This document shows, piece after piece, positions 8,023 through 16,815 of a DNA stretch of 64,000 nucleotides. The DNA lies in the NCBI RefSeq assembly GCF_026183695.1, contig NZ_JAPFRD010000011.1:718796-782795 (forward strand), in the 5' to 3' direction. The first letter of the stretch is position 1. Every line of letters begins with the position of its first letter. Below the pieces are notes generated by a model that was given only the letters and a program-made list of their open reading frames with translations, was not told the origin of the DNA and did not search any database. The translations under genes and the position numbers were made by a program. The DNA is from Alteromonas aquimaris. GTDB lineage: Bacteria > Pseudomonadota > Gammaproteobacteria > Enterobacterales > Alteromonadaceae.

Positions 8023-9110
8023 TAAGCAACCTCGTCTTTTTTCTTGATAACACCACGGTTTAACTGATCGCGCTCAATTGACTCGAACAACGCTTTAAAG
8101 TTACCTTCGCCAAAGCCTTCGTCTTCTTTACGCTGGATGAATTCAAAGAAAACCGGCCCCAGCATATTTTCAGAAAAAATCTGTAGCAATAGACGTGGTT
8201 TGCCACCTTCGGTCGTGCCATCAAGCAGAATGCCGCGCGATTTTAGTTCTTCGGTGGGTTCACCATGGCCCGGTAAACGTTCTTCCAGCATGTCATAATA
8301 GGTTTCTGGCGGAGCTGTCATGAACTTCATGCCGCGTTTTTTCAGGCGATCCCAGCACTCGAGGAGGTTATCACATGAAAACGCGATATGCTGAATGCCT
8401 TCCCCGTTGTACTTCATTAAATATTCTTCAATCTGACCACCACCACCGGCGGCTTCTTCATTCAGAGGAATGCGGATCTTTCCGTCTGGTGCAGTCATTG
8501 CTTTGGATAACAAACCAGTATATTCACCTTTGATATCAAAATAGCGAATTTCACGGAAATTAAATAGTTTGGTGTAATAGTCTGCCCAGTAGTCCATGCG
8601 TCCGCGATAGACATTATGGGTAAGATGATCAAGGGTATGGAAACCACAGCCTTCTGGTTTACGATCCACTCCTTCAATCCATTCAAAATCGATATCGTAA
8701 ATGGTCTCGCCTTCCTTGTAACGGTCTATTAAGTAAAGGGTTGCACCACCGATTCCTTTGATAGCAGGCAAGCGAAGTTCCATTGGACCCGTGTGCACTT
8801 CAACAGGCTGAGCACCTTTTTTTAATACTTCTTGATAGGCATAATGGGCATTCTTCACGCGGAAAGCCATTCCACATGCGCCAGCGCCATGTTCCTCAGC
8901 ATAATAAGCGGCATGACTTTTAGGCTCATAGTTGGTCACAAAATTGATGTCACCTTGACGCCACAATTCCACTTGCTTAGATTTATGCACAGCAACTTTA
9001 GTGAAACCCATTGCATCAAATACAGGTTCTAAAATGCCTTTCTCTGGAGCAGAGAACTCCACAAATTCAAATCCATCCAGTCCCATTGGGTTTTCAAATA
9101 AATCGGCCAT
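8022..9110 (-). CDS. hppD: 4-hydroxyphenylpyruvate dioxygenase
   Basis: Converts 4-hydroxyphenylpyruvate to homogentisate with O2 and Fe(II), in tyrosine catabolism; homogentisate can also give pyomelanin. The 362-residue protein has two VOC domains. The three iron ligands are visible: His162 in [10 protein letters not shown], His241 in [10 protein letters not shown] and Glu323 in [10 protein letters not shown]. The start [10 protein letters not shown] is chosen because GGGGAGCGG lies just upstream and this matches the usual length; a 15-codon upstream extension lacks support. It is the first gene of an operon with the VOC protein and is transcribed away from the MarR regulator. Confidence 0.95.
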   Translation of the reverse strand: MADLFENPMGLDGFEFVEFSAPEKGILEPVFDAMGFTKVAVHKSKQVELWRQGDINFVTNYEPKSHAAYYAEEHGAGACGMAFRVKNAHYAYQEVLKKGAQPVEVHTGPMELRLPAIKGIGGATLYLIDRYKEGETIYDIDFEWIEGVDRKPEGCGFHTLDHLTHNVYRGRMDYWADYYTKLFNFREIRYFDIKGEYTGLLSKAMTAPDGKIRIPLNEEAAGGGGQIEEYLMKYNGEGIQHIAFSCDNLLECWDRLKKRGMKFMTAPPETYYDMLEERLPGHGEPTEELKSRGILLDGTTEGGKPRLLLQIFSENMLGPVFFEFIQRKEDEGFGEGNFKALFESIERDQLNRGVIKKKDEVA

Positions 9111-9189
9111 ACCGCTCCCCTTTATGTAATTATATGTGTTCACCATAGCCGCCACTGAATAAAAAAGTGTAAGAGTGGCTTATAGCTAA

Positions 9190-9230
9190 TAGTTGCAATA
9201 CCAACCAATTTAGTTGCAACACCAACTATT
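9190..9230. promoter_or_regulatory. Doubled palindromic operator between hppD and the MarR gene
   Basis: Two similar elements lie head to tail 21 bases apart. The second (9211-9228) is a perfect inverted repeat, TAGTTG-CAACAC-CAACTA. The first (9190-9207) is TAGTTG-CAATAC-CAACCA, with one mismatch in an arm. MarR dimers bind palindromes of about this size, and the position in the divergent promoter region fits a shared operator for both genes. Confidence 0.65.
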
Positions 9231-9285
9231 GTCAAATATGCTCATCTCCAGGTGTAAAGCGAGTGGAAACATAATAGGACACTGC

Positions 9286-9747
9286 ATGTCTACCGATACT
9301 AATGCTTCGATTTTGAAACTTGAGCGTTTTTTGCCTTACCGTTTGTCTATTTTATCAAATAAGGTCAGTAGCTTAGTGGCCGATATTTATAAAGACAAAT
9401 TTGCCATATCAATAACGGAATGGCGGATAATGGCCGTATTAGGTGAATACCCAGACATCTCTGCCGACGAAATCAGTACCAAAACACAAATTGAAAAATC
9501 GATTCTAAGTCGTTCCGTCAGTAGGCTGCTTAAACGAAAGCTTATAGAAAGGGAGTTGGCAGAAGATGACCGGCGACGGTCGGTGATCCGCCTTTCTGCG
9601 ACGGGAAAATCCGTTTACGATGAGATTGTCCCGCTGTCATATGAGTATGAACGAGCGTTACTTCAATGTTTCAGTCAGCAGGAACAAGCACAGTTCAGCG
9701 CGTTAATAGACCAACTTTATGAACATGCTAATTCTCTGCAAGTATAA
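9286..9747 (+). CDS. MarR-family transcriptional regulator
   Basis: A 153-residue MarR regulator. The winged helix-turn-helix reads ITEWRIMAVLGEYPDISADEISTKTQIEKSILSRSVSRLLKRKLIERE, and the wing has DDRRRSVIRLSATG. Long N- and C-terminal helices form the dimer interface. The start MSTDTNASIL is chosen because an AGGA motif precedes it and because the longer reading would begin within the operator palindromes. It is divergent from hppD, so it probably represses or de-represses hppD in response to a tyrosine-pathway aromatic. The ligand is unknown. Confidence 0.88.
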   Translation: MSTDTNASILKLERFLPYRLSILSNKVSSLVADIYKDKFAISITEWRIMAVLGEYPDISADEISTKTQIEKSILSRSVSRLLKRKLIERELAEDDRRRSVIRLSATGKSVYDEIVPLSYEYERALLQCFSQQEQAQFSALIDQLYEHANSLQV

Positions 9748-10168
9748 CCGTTCAAAAAATCCGAACGAATATTACGATATTTCAAGATGCTCGGGTATCA
9801 CTCCTTAACCTAAAATTCTCTCGCATTAACGCAGAAGAATTTTATGCGCAATATTGTGCTTACCTAGAAGTGCAGGAGCACGCAGCGTTCAGTCACTTTT
9901 CCGTTAGCGATGGGAATGTATCGGTAAGCACATCTTCAGCATTTACTTGCCAAGAGCATTTGCAGACACTCACAGAGAGTACTGAACTTGAAAACCCTAT
10001 CGTTTTTACCAGCACAAAGCTCACCTTCGCAATGTCTCAGTTATTTACTCGACTCTCCTAAGTCGGGTATTAATAATTGATGACTGGCTGACAGCAGAAT
10101 CAGCTCTATACTCGGCGTTCAGTGCAAAAAAAAGGCCCCAAAACTGGGGCCTGAAGAGTGAGAGATAA
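9748..10168. other. Gene-free interval, possible remnant reading frame
   Basis: 421 bases between the MarR gene and the sugar-phosphate transferase. One plus-strand frame is open from the end of the MarR gene to 10061 (about 105 codons), with text such as DARVSLLNLKFSRINAEEFYA. It has no ATG or other good start before a GTG at 9870, and no ribosome-binding site. It could be a decayed gene or chance. The rest holds a terminator at 10126-10152. Confidence 0.4.
10126..10152 (-). terminator. Intrinsic terminator of the sugar-phosphate transferase gene
   Basis: AGGCCCC and GGGGCCT pair with a 6-base loop. On the minus strand the stem is followed by eight T. It lies 17 bases after the stop at 10169. 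Confidence 0.88.
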
Positions 10169-11626
10169 TTAGTACACGTGTTTGCCAGAGAAGCCACCCA
10201 CAACGGTCTTAAGAATGATTTTCAAATCAAACCACACCGACCATCTGTGCATGTAATCCAAATCGTATTCCACGCGCTTAGCCATTTTGTTAACCGTTTC
10301 CGTTTCACCACGCAGGCCGTTGATCTGCGCCCAACCCGTTATCCCAGGGCGAACCTTATGACGTAGCATATAGCCTGTAATCAATTTACGATATTGCTCA
10401 TTGTGAGCAACCGCGTGTGGGCGTGGTCCTACAATGGACATTCTGCCTTGAAGTACATTAATAAACTGCGGCAACTCATCTAGCGACGTGCGACGTAAGA
10501 ATGCACCCAATTTGGTAACCCGTGGGTCATTTTTCGTTGCTTGTTTAACTTCCGCGCCATTTTCCTGGGTAGTCATAGAGCGGAATTTATAAACCGTGAT
10601 TTCCTTACCATCCAATCCGTATCTTTTCTGCTTAAAAATAGCTGGTCCCGGTGAGGTTAATTTAACTGCCGCCGCAATAATCAGCATAGGGATGGCTAAA
10701 ACTGTCAAAATTGCTGTGCTCACTACCACATCTTCGATACGTTTGAACACGTCGTTAGCACCCTGAAACGGGGTATCATATACACTTAGTGCCTGCACGT
10801 TACCCACTGTTTGCCAGCGTGAATTCAATAGTGAATACATGAAGAAGTTAGGGATTAAATACACATTGGCAGTCGTATCGCTGCACTTCTCCAATATGGC
10901 CTTAATTCTGTCTTCAGCTGACGTAGGTAACGCGATATAAATATAATCAACTTTATGATTCTTAGCCATTTCAATCGCTTGTTCGATATTACCCTTGATC
11001 TGATCCTGGAAGTTTTGCGCGTCGCGGTCTTCAATGCGGTCATCGTAAACCCCTTTGAAGTGAATACCTAACTGGTCGTTTTCGACCATTTGCATCGCCA
11101 TATTGTAACCCACCTGGTTAGCACCGATAATTATGGCTGTACGAGTATTCATACCACTCTTGCGAACCTTAAACAGAATCTGGCGCATGCCGATTCTCCA
11201 GGTTAATAGCAGAATTAGGGACGTTCCAAACCACACCGATACCATTTCAGGAGAAAGTGTTAGGCTGTAGGCGAGGAAATAACCAATAGTCAATGTTGCC
11301 ACACAACTTACTAACCAAGTCATTGCGCTACAACGAAGCATTGAGGTGGTGTGGCTACTACGCCAGGAACGGTATAAGTCGAATCCTTCAGCAGTTAACT
11401 GGAATGTCACCACATTCACAAACAGCAAAATAAGCGCTGTTGTGCTGATACCTAGCTCATAGTAGAACATCGCCAAATAGAAGCAGAAGGTGATCAGGGA
11501 TAGATCAATCAACCGATATAAAGTAGAAAAACTACTTTGGTAGTAACCCTTAACACCCTTGTCATCGACTTTTTTTGCCATTGTGTTGCTAATTAGCGTC
11601 TGACTATTAAGTAAGTTAAATTTCAT
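10169..11626 (-). CDS. Undecaprenyl-phosphate glucose/galactose-1-phosphate transferase (WcaJ/PssY-like)
   Basis: An initiating glycosyltransferase that moves a sugar-1-phosphate from a UDP-sugar to undecaprenyl phosphate. The 485-residue protein has four N-terminal membrane segments (residues about 38-145), a CoA-binding-like Rossmann domain (TAIIIGANQVGYNMA), a further membrane helix near 290-310, then the catalytic bact_transf domain. Conserved parts there include KQKRYGLDGKEITVYKFRSM, RRTSLDELPQFINVLQGRMSIVGPRPH and RPGITGWAQINGLRGET. It is divergent from the export operon of the same locus. An alternative start at Met16 is possible. It defines the first sugar of the repeat unit. Confidence 0.93.
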   Translation of the reverse strand: MKFNLLNSQTLISNTMAKKVDDKGVKGYYQSSFSTLYRLIDLSLITFCFYLAMFYYELGISTTALILLFVNVVTFQLTAEGFDLYRSWRSSHTTSMLRCSAMTWLVSCVATLTIGYFLAYSLTLSPEMVSVWFGTSLILLLTWRIGMRQILFKVRKSGMNTRTAIIIGANQVGYNMAMQMVENDQLGIHFKGVYDDRIEDRDAQNFQDQIKGNIEQAIEMAKNHKVDYIYIALPTSAEDRIKAILEKCSDTTANVYLIPNFFMYSLLNSRWQTVGNVQALSVYDTPFQGANDVFKRIEDVVVSTAILTVLAIPMLIIAAAVKLTSPGPAIFKQKRYGLDGKEITVYKFRSMTTQENGAEVKQATKNDPRVTKLGAFLRRTSLDELPQFINVLQGRMSIVGPRPHAVAHNEQYRKLITGYMLRHKVRPGITGWAQINGLRGETETVNKMAKRVEYDLDYMHRWSVWFDLKIILKTVVGGFSGKHVY

Positions 11627-12058
11627 TTCTCAAGTGCTCCGCGTGGATAAACCAGATAATCCGTGGTCTGGAAAGAAACAAGCATTATTTCCGAAGACTT
11701 CCAATTTCATGCTTGGCTTATATGCACGCAACAACTATTCCAATTTTTCAAAGAAACAGATAAAACGCTAAAAATAGGTGTTTGGCAATCAAATTTTTTC
11801 ATTGAAATTTCAATAGTTACCATTTCATTGCAGAAAATTAATTTTTCAACAACGAAAAACAGCAGCTTTCTATGCGACGTAATGCAGCGAATTTCACTGT
11901 ACGAAAATTACCCGGCCCTGTAACTTTGGTGTCTGGCATATTATTCGCATGCTTCTTTAAAAATAAACATATAAAAACGTTTCATTCCACATGGCATATT
12001 TGTGATAGGCCGTGGAATTAAATGCTTCCAGCTATTAATTGAAATGTGCGGAGATAAC
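11627..12058. other. Divergent promoter region of the exopolysaccharide locus
   Basis: 432 bases of AT-rich sequence between the divergent transferase and the outer-membrane barrel genes. I find no convincing coding content. It contains a candidate sigma-54 promoter (11934-11949) and a stem TTCCAC/GTGGAA around 11985-12017 in the leader of the barrel gene. Confidence 0.6.
11934..11949 (+). promoter_or_regulatory. Candidate sigma-54 (-24/-12) promoter
   Basis: TGGCATATTATTCGCA has the invariant GG and GC dinucleotides separated by exactly 10 bases, as in TGGCAC-N5-TTGC promoters, although the -12 box is TCGCA and not TTGCA. It lies 110 bases before the export operon. Sigma-54 dependence is an inference; no enhancer-binding protein is in the window. 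Confidence 0.35.
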
Positions 12059-13258
12059 ATGATAAGACGGACTTCCGGCGTAGTCGCCCTTTCCTTTGTA
12101 ATTGCTTCACCCGTTATGGCTCAGGATGAGGGTCGTATTCAGCTTGGGAAAGTTGATTTACTTCCTGAACTCAACTCACAGTTCTTGTATATTGATAATG
12201 TGACTTATGCGAGTGACGCTGATCCTAACATTTCAAGTTGGGCCAGTATCATTGCTCCGCAATTAAAAGCAGTTACGCGCTTTAGTACGCATGAAATTGG
12301 GTTGGCTTACCGCGTCGAGCGTGGTGACTATTTCGATAGTAGTGCTGATAATTACACCGATCACCTGCTGCACTTACAGGGTGATTTCGAATTCGGTAGC
12401 CGCCATCGCCTTGATGCTAATGCCACCTATGAAGCAGGTCATGACGAACGTGGACGCAGATATTCAAATGGAAGTGGGAGCTCACTTACCGAAGTGGATA
12501 CCTGGAAAGAGTCTGGTGTAAACGGTACTTACTCCTTTGGCGCGCTGTCCGCGCGCGGTCGACTGGACCTTAGTGCAGGACATGCTGCTCTGGACTACGA
12601 CCACAACCTTGGAGCGTATCTTTTTAGAGACAGGGAATACTCCGACCTAAGGGCTGCATTCGCGTATAAAATAGGTGGACAAACACATGCCGTTATTGAA
12701 GTGGAATCTACCGATATCACATACGATTTGGCGGCCGATCCCACCAACCCGTTAGATAGCGTTGAGAACAGTATATTGGCAGGAGTAACCTGGCGCTCAA
12801 GTGCCACGACCAAAGGCTTCGCCAAAGCGGGTTACAAGCAGAAAAATTTTGACTCTGCTGAGCGAGAAGACTTTTCCGGCGCAGAGTGGGAGGTGGGTAT
12901 GGTATGGAGTCCGCTTACCTATTCTCACTTCGAAGTCGCGACCAGTGCCGATACGCGTGAAACTAATTCTGATGCCGACTTTATCGAAACCCGGGATTAT
13001 CGTGCAAGCTGGACCCATGAGTGGGTTGAACGTTTTTCTACCGAAGCGGCGGTAGTTTATTTTCAGGACGAATACATCGGCAGCCCCACTGAACAGCGCA
13101 CCGATGATGTCAAACGCTTCGATTTATCTGCAGATTATCAATTCAGACGTTGGCTGGCATTGGGTATTTTCTACCAGTTTAGTGATCGCGATAGTGATCG
13201 TCAGGAGGTTACTTTCGATAGAAACGTATATGGTGTAAGTGCAAAGGTCACCCTGTAA
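12059..13258 (+). CDS. Outer-membrane beta-barrel protein of an exopolysaccharide operon (VpsM/BBP2-like)
   Basis: A 399-residue outer-membrane protein. The signal peptide (MIRRTSGVVALSFVIASPVMA) is followed by DEGRIQLGKVDLLPELNSQF and then alternating amphipathic strands rich in Tyr, Asp and Arg to the end (YGVSAKVTL). This is the pattern of BBP2-type barrels found as the first gene of many Vibrio-like polysaccharide loci. The ATG at 12059 is preferred over an upstream GTG because GCGGAG lies 5 bases before it and the signal peptide then sits at the N-terminus. It probably forms or assists the outer-membrane exit pore. The stop overlaps the exporter start (TAATG). Confidence 0.82.
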   Translation: MIRRTSGVVALSFVIASPVMAQDEGRIQLGKVDLLPELNSQFLYIDNVTYASDADPNISSWASIIAPQLKAVTRFSTHEIGLAYRVERGDYFDSSADNYTDHLLHLQGDFEFGSRHRLDANATYEAGHDERGRRYSNGSGSSLTEVDTWKESGVNGTYSFGALSARGRLDLSAGHAALDYDHNLGAYLFRDREYSDLRAAFAYKIGGQTHAVIEVESTDITYDLAADPTNPLDSVENSILAGVTWRSSATTKGFAKAGYKQKNFDSAEREDFSGAEWEVGMVWSPLTYSHFEVATSADTRETNSDADFIETRDYRASWTHEWVERFSTEAAVVYFQDEYIGSPTEQRTDDVKRFDLSADYQFRRWLALGIFYQFSDRDSDRQEVTFDRNVYGVSAKVTL

Positions 13259-13803
13259 TGCAAATTGTAAAACCTTGTCTGGTGTGGTGCGTTGTGATGC
13301 TCTGGGCGTTCGGAGCATTCGCACAGCAAGGTAATCTAAACATGAGTCAATATCGGCTTGGGGTCGGCGATAAAATCTCGATTAGTGTGTTTGGTCAGCC
13401 GGATCTTTCCATGGAGACCCGTTTGCCAGACATAGGAAAAATCAATTATCCCTTTTTAGGGGAACTCGAACTAGTTGGATTGACCCTGTCTGAGGTGGAA
13501 AATCTGATTTATCAGGGATTAAAAGGAGACTATCTGGTTAACCCGTCGGTAGCGGTTACGATTGTGGAATATCGTCCGTTTTTTATAGATGGAGAAGTCA
13601 AGCAACCAGGTGGATACCCGTACCAACCTGGATTATCAGTGAATAAAGCCGCAGCGCTGGCGGGAGGCTACACAGAACGGGCCTCACGGTCAGATATCCA
13701 AATCGTTCGTTACCAGAATGGACGGCAAGTCACACTGGAAGTGAGTGTGAGTGAGCTTATTCAACCCGGCGATGTGATCACCGTTCAGCAACGTTTTTTC
13801 TAG
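13258..13803 (+). CDS. Polysaccharide export protein, Wza/OPX family (short form)
   Basis: A 181-residue outer-membrane polysaccharide exporter. A signal peptide (to about AFAQ) precedes the Poly_export domain YRLGVGDKISISVFGQPDLS and then an SLBB-like domain, FFIDGEVKQPGGYPYQPGLSV. It is roughly half the length of Wza and lacks the C-terminal amphipathic helix that makes the Wza pore. The 399-residue barrel directly upstream may supply the outer-membrane channel. I see no lipobox Cys at the cleavage site. It is coupled to the barrel gene by a one-base overlap. Confidence 0.92.
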   Translation: MQIVKPCLVWCVVMLWAFGAFAQQGNLNMSQYRLGVGDKISISVFGQPDLSMETRLPDIGKINYPFLGELELVGLTLSEVENLIYQGLKGDYLVNPSVAVTIVEYRPFFIDGEVKQPGGYPYQPGLSVNKAAALAGGYTERASRSDIQIVRYQNGRQVTLEVSVSELIQPGDVITVQQRFF

Positions 13804-13863
13804 CCCTGCTTAACATTAGCGGGGCCGCGCAGGCATTCGCAAAATGACGAGGATAAATTGAGT

Positions 13864-16083
13864 ATGTCAATAAAAATGAGGGATCAGATTCAAGCTACGA
13901 TTCTTGATGATGAGACCATAGATTTTGCTCACTATTGGCAAGTCTTTAAGCGCTATGCCGGACGTATTATATTACTGGCAATATTATTTACGATACTGGT
14001 GGGATTGATCGTGATGAGGATGACGCCGCAATATACCGCTTCAGCGTCGCTGCTGATCGAGTCCCAACAAGCCAATGTGATGTCGATAGAAGAAGTTTAT
14101 CGCACAGATACTACGCGCAAAGAGTACATGCAAACCCAGTACGAGATCCTGCAGTCACGTCAAGTGGCCGAACGTGCTGTGGAAGAACTGGACTTAGCCA
14201 ATAATCCCGAGTTTTTACCGATTGAGAAGGAGCGATCCGTTCTGCTTGACCAGCTTAAGGCGTGGGTAAAAAAGAATATTCCTTTTATCCCTCAACGGGA
14301 AAAGCCCAAATTGTCTGATGATGCTCGCGCGCTGAAACGCAAAAATGCGGCGATAAATAAGTTGATGAATTCCGTGTCCTTGTCGTTAGTGGAAAATACC
14401 CAGGTTATCGAAATTCGCGCTATCAGTTCTTCACCAACCCTTGCGGCACAAATTGCCAATACCATGGGAGACGTATACGTCGAAAACTATCTGCAAGCAA
14501 AAGTGGATATGACAGCGAAGGCAACGTCCTTCTTAAATGAAAGCATGGAAGGGTTGCGCGACAAACTTACCGCCGCAGAAAAGAAGTTGGCAGATTTTTA
14601 TGAGAAAAACCAGTTGGTTAATCTTTCAAACGGGGTTGTAGGGCTTGCTGCGACAGAGTTGGAAGAGTTGAGTAACCAGCTGATTATTGCACAAGATACC
14701 CTTAAGAAGAACCGTACGATCTACAACCAAACGCAGCGCAATGGAACAGATTACAATGCGCTCGCACGCCTGCCAGAAGTGCTTAACCATGCCAATATAC
14801 AAAATGTTCGCAAGCAGGAAGCGGAAGCACTGCGACGTGTGTCCGAATTGAATAATGTGTATGGGCCAAAACACCCGAAAATGGCGGCCGCTAATGCTGA
14901 GTTAAAATCGGTGCGTGATACGTTGCAAAGCCAGATCCACGATTTAATTTCAAGTATCACAACCCAGTATCAGGCCTCGCAGGATAGAGTGGCAAGCCTG
15001 CAAGAAGAAGTGGCAAATGCCAAAGCAGAATATCGTCGCTTATCCACCCTGGAAAATAGGCGTCGTTCGTTGCAGCGGGATGTGGATATCAACCAGCAAC
15101 TTTATGAATCCATGTTTCAACGCTTAAAAGAAACCAGTGAGTTAAGCGGGTTCAAGTCAGTGAATGCGCGCATTCTTGACCCGGCTATTCCCCCAAACAA
15201 TCCGACCAAGCCGAATAAAAAATTACTAATCAGCGCAGCCTTTATTATTAGTTTTGGCTTCGGCATATTGCTGGCGTTCATGCTCGAAGCCCTTAACAGT
15301 GGGGTGCGCTCGGTAGACGATGTAGAGAAGAAGCTTGGACAGCGCATGCTTGGACTGATCCCGCTTATTAGCCGCCGGCGGAAGCAGGACATTCCGTTAC
15401 GCTCCTACTTCGACAACAAATTTCATCAATTTTCAGAAGCTGTCCGCACGTTGCGTACCAGCCTGTCGTTGATGAATATTGAAAAACAGAATCAGGCCAT
15501 ATTGATCACGTCAAGCGTGCCCAAAGAAGGTAAAACGACGGTTTCTGTCAATTTATCTTTTGCATTAGGGCAACTGGACAAGACCATCCTCATCGACGCT
15601 GACTTACGTCGCCCAGCGATTGGCAAACGCTTTGGAGTACCTAATTATCAGCCTGGCTTATCAAATTTGATTATGAAAACTCACTCATTTAAGGAGTGTC
15701 TGGTGCACGATGAACAATCTGGTGTAGATTTAATCTGTGCCGGTACTATTCCGTCGAATCCACAGGAACTTTTGGCGGGGGATGGCTTTCGTGCTCTGAT
15801 AAATTACCTTAAAAAACACTATAAATATGTTGTGGTGGATACTGCGCCTACCCAAGCGGTAAGTGACGCGATGGTGGTATCAAAAGCATGCGATTCGGTT
15901 ATATACGTCGTGCGTGCTGACAGTACCAGCGAAAAAATGATCACCAATGGATTGGGACGATTCCTGCAAGTCGGGCACAGGGTGGATGGTGTGGTGCTTA
16001 ACCAGGTGGATCTACGTAAATCTGACGTATCTGAGCGCTACGGTGGTTTCTATGATCAGTATGGATACAACAACAGTCAATAA
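13864..16083 (+). CDS. Polysaccharide co-polymerase with bacterial tyrosine kinase domain (Wzc-like)
   Basis: A 739-residue fusion of a chain-length regulator and a BY-kinase. The Wzz domain starts after the first membrane helix (ILLAILFTILVGLIVM). Long periplasmic coiled coils follow, then a GNVR-type segment (VDINQQLYESMFQRLKET), a second membrane helix (LISAAFIISFGFGILLAF) and the cytoplasmic kinase. The Walker A motif is PKEGKTTV with Lys557, Walker A' is ILIDADLRRP and Walker B is YVVVDTAP. The tail has four Tyr (SERYGGFYDQYGYNNSQ), the expected autophosphorylation cluster. ATG 13864 is preferred over TTG 13858 on spacing from GAGGA. It controls polymer length and export. Confidence 0.94.
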   Translation: MSIKMRDQIQATILDDETIDFAHYWQVFKRYAGRIILLAILFTILVGLIVMRMTPQYTASASLLIESQQANVMSIEEVYRTDTTRKEYMQTQYEILQSRQVAERAVEELDLANNPEFLPIEKERSVLLDQLKAWVKKNIPFIPQREKPKLSDDARALKRKNAAINKLMNSVSLSLVENTQVIEIRAISSSPTLAAQIANTMGDVYVENYLQAKVDMTAKATSFLNESMEGLRDKLTAAEKKLADFYEKNQLVNLSNGVVGLAATELEELSNQLIIAQDTLKKNRTIYNQTQRNGTDYNALARLPEVLNHANIQNVRKQEAEALRRVSELNNVYGPKHPKMAAANAELKSVRDTLQSQIHDLISSITTQYQASQDRVASLQEEVANAKAEYRRLSTLENRRRSLQRDVDINQQLYESMFQRLKETSELSGFKSVNARILDPAIPPNNPTKPNKKLLISAAFIISFGFGILLAFMLEALNSGVRSVDDVEKKLGQRMLGLIPLISRRRKQDIPLRSYFDNKFHQFSEAVRTLRTSLSLMNIEKQNQAILITSSVPKEGKTTVSVNLSFALGQLDKTILIDADLRRPAIGKRFGVPNYQPGLSNLIMKTHSFKECLVHDEQSGVDLICAGTIPSNPQELLAGDGFRALINYLKKHYKYVVVDTAPTQAVSDAMVVSKACDSVIYVVRADSTSEKMITNGLGRFLQVGHRVDGVVLNQVDLRKSDVSERYGGFYDQYGYNNSQ

Positions 16084-16095
16084 TAGGGAGGACGC

Positions 16096-16815
16096 GTGAT
16101 AGATGTTCACAGCCATATAATTCCCGGCATCGACGATGGGGCCAGAGACATGGAAATGTCACTGGCGATGGCCCGCCAGACTGTCCAGGCGGGCGTAACG
16201 CATTTGGTTTGTACCCCTCATATCCACTGGGGTTACTTCAATAACACAAAAGATATTATTCATTCTGGTTTCATTCAGTTGGAACAGGAGCTTGCCAAAG
16301 CGGGGATCGCTCTCAGTCTTTCTTTCGCTGGAGAGGTGAGGGTAAATGAAATGATCCCTCTTTGGCTTCATGAGGACAAATTACCCTTTATCGGGCAGTG
16401 GAACGAGCGCAACGTATTATTGCTAGAAATGCCTCATAGTCACGTTCCCGGCGGCTTAGACCAATTGGTAAGATGGCTGTTAAGTGAAAATGTGCAGCCC
16501 CTGATCCCTCATCCGGAACGCAATCGTGATATCTTAAATTCTCCTGAAAAAATCCAGTGGTTGAGAAATCTAGGATGTTTGGTGCAAGTTACCGCAGGCG
16601 CTTTAACGGGAAGGTTCGGTGAGAGAGTAGAAAATCTGGCGTTCAAAATGTTAGACAATAACCAAATAGACCTGGTGGCGTCTGATACCCATGATACTAC
16701 CCGGCGTCCGAATGAGATGGGTGAAGCCCGAAGGCTGGTAAAGCAACATCTTGGGGAGGATATTGCGCAACGATTGTTTTGCGACACGCCGGCGGCAATT
16801 GTATTTTCGCATTAA
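16096..16815 (+). CDS. PHP-type protein-tyrosine phosphatase (CpsB/YwqE family)
   Basis: A manganese-dependent phosphatase that should dephosphorylate the Tyr cluster of the upstream kinase. The 239-residue protein begins MIDVHSHIIPGIDDGA (metal ligands). CTPHIHWG, the PHPERNRDI segment and SDTHDTTRRP supply further PHP-domain ligands. It starts with GTG 12 bases after the kinase stop, preceded by GGGAGGAC, so it is in the same operon. The kinase/phosphatase pair is the standard phosphorylation switch for polymerisation in Wzy-dependent systems. No membrane segment is present. Confidence 0.92.
   Translation: MIDVHSHIIPGIDDGARDMEMSLAMARQTVQAGVTHLVCTPHIHWGYFNNTKDIIHSGFIQLEQELAKAGIALSLSFAGEVRVNEMIPLWLHEDKLPFIGQWNERNVLLLEMPHSHVPGGLDQLVRWLLSENVQPLIPHPERNRDILNSPEKIQWLRNLGCLVQVTAGALTGRFGERVENLAFKMLDNNQIDLVASDTHDTTRRPNEMGEARRLVKQHLGEDIAQRLFCDTPAAIVFSH

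Noticed and set aside
8495-8686. Small frame antisense or alternative to hppD
   Set aside because: It lies entirely within hppD, whose reading frame has all iron ligands.
10178-10366. Plus-strand frame within the sugar-phosphate transferase gene
   Set aside because: It is a shadow of the conserved catalytic domain on the minus strand.
11663-11923. 86-codon frame in the divergent promoter region
   Set aside because: Low-complexity, AT-driven composition with no ribosome-binding site; it overlaps the promoter area.
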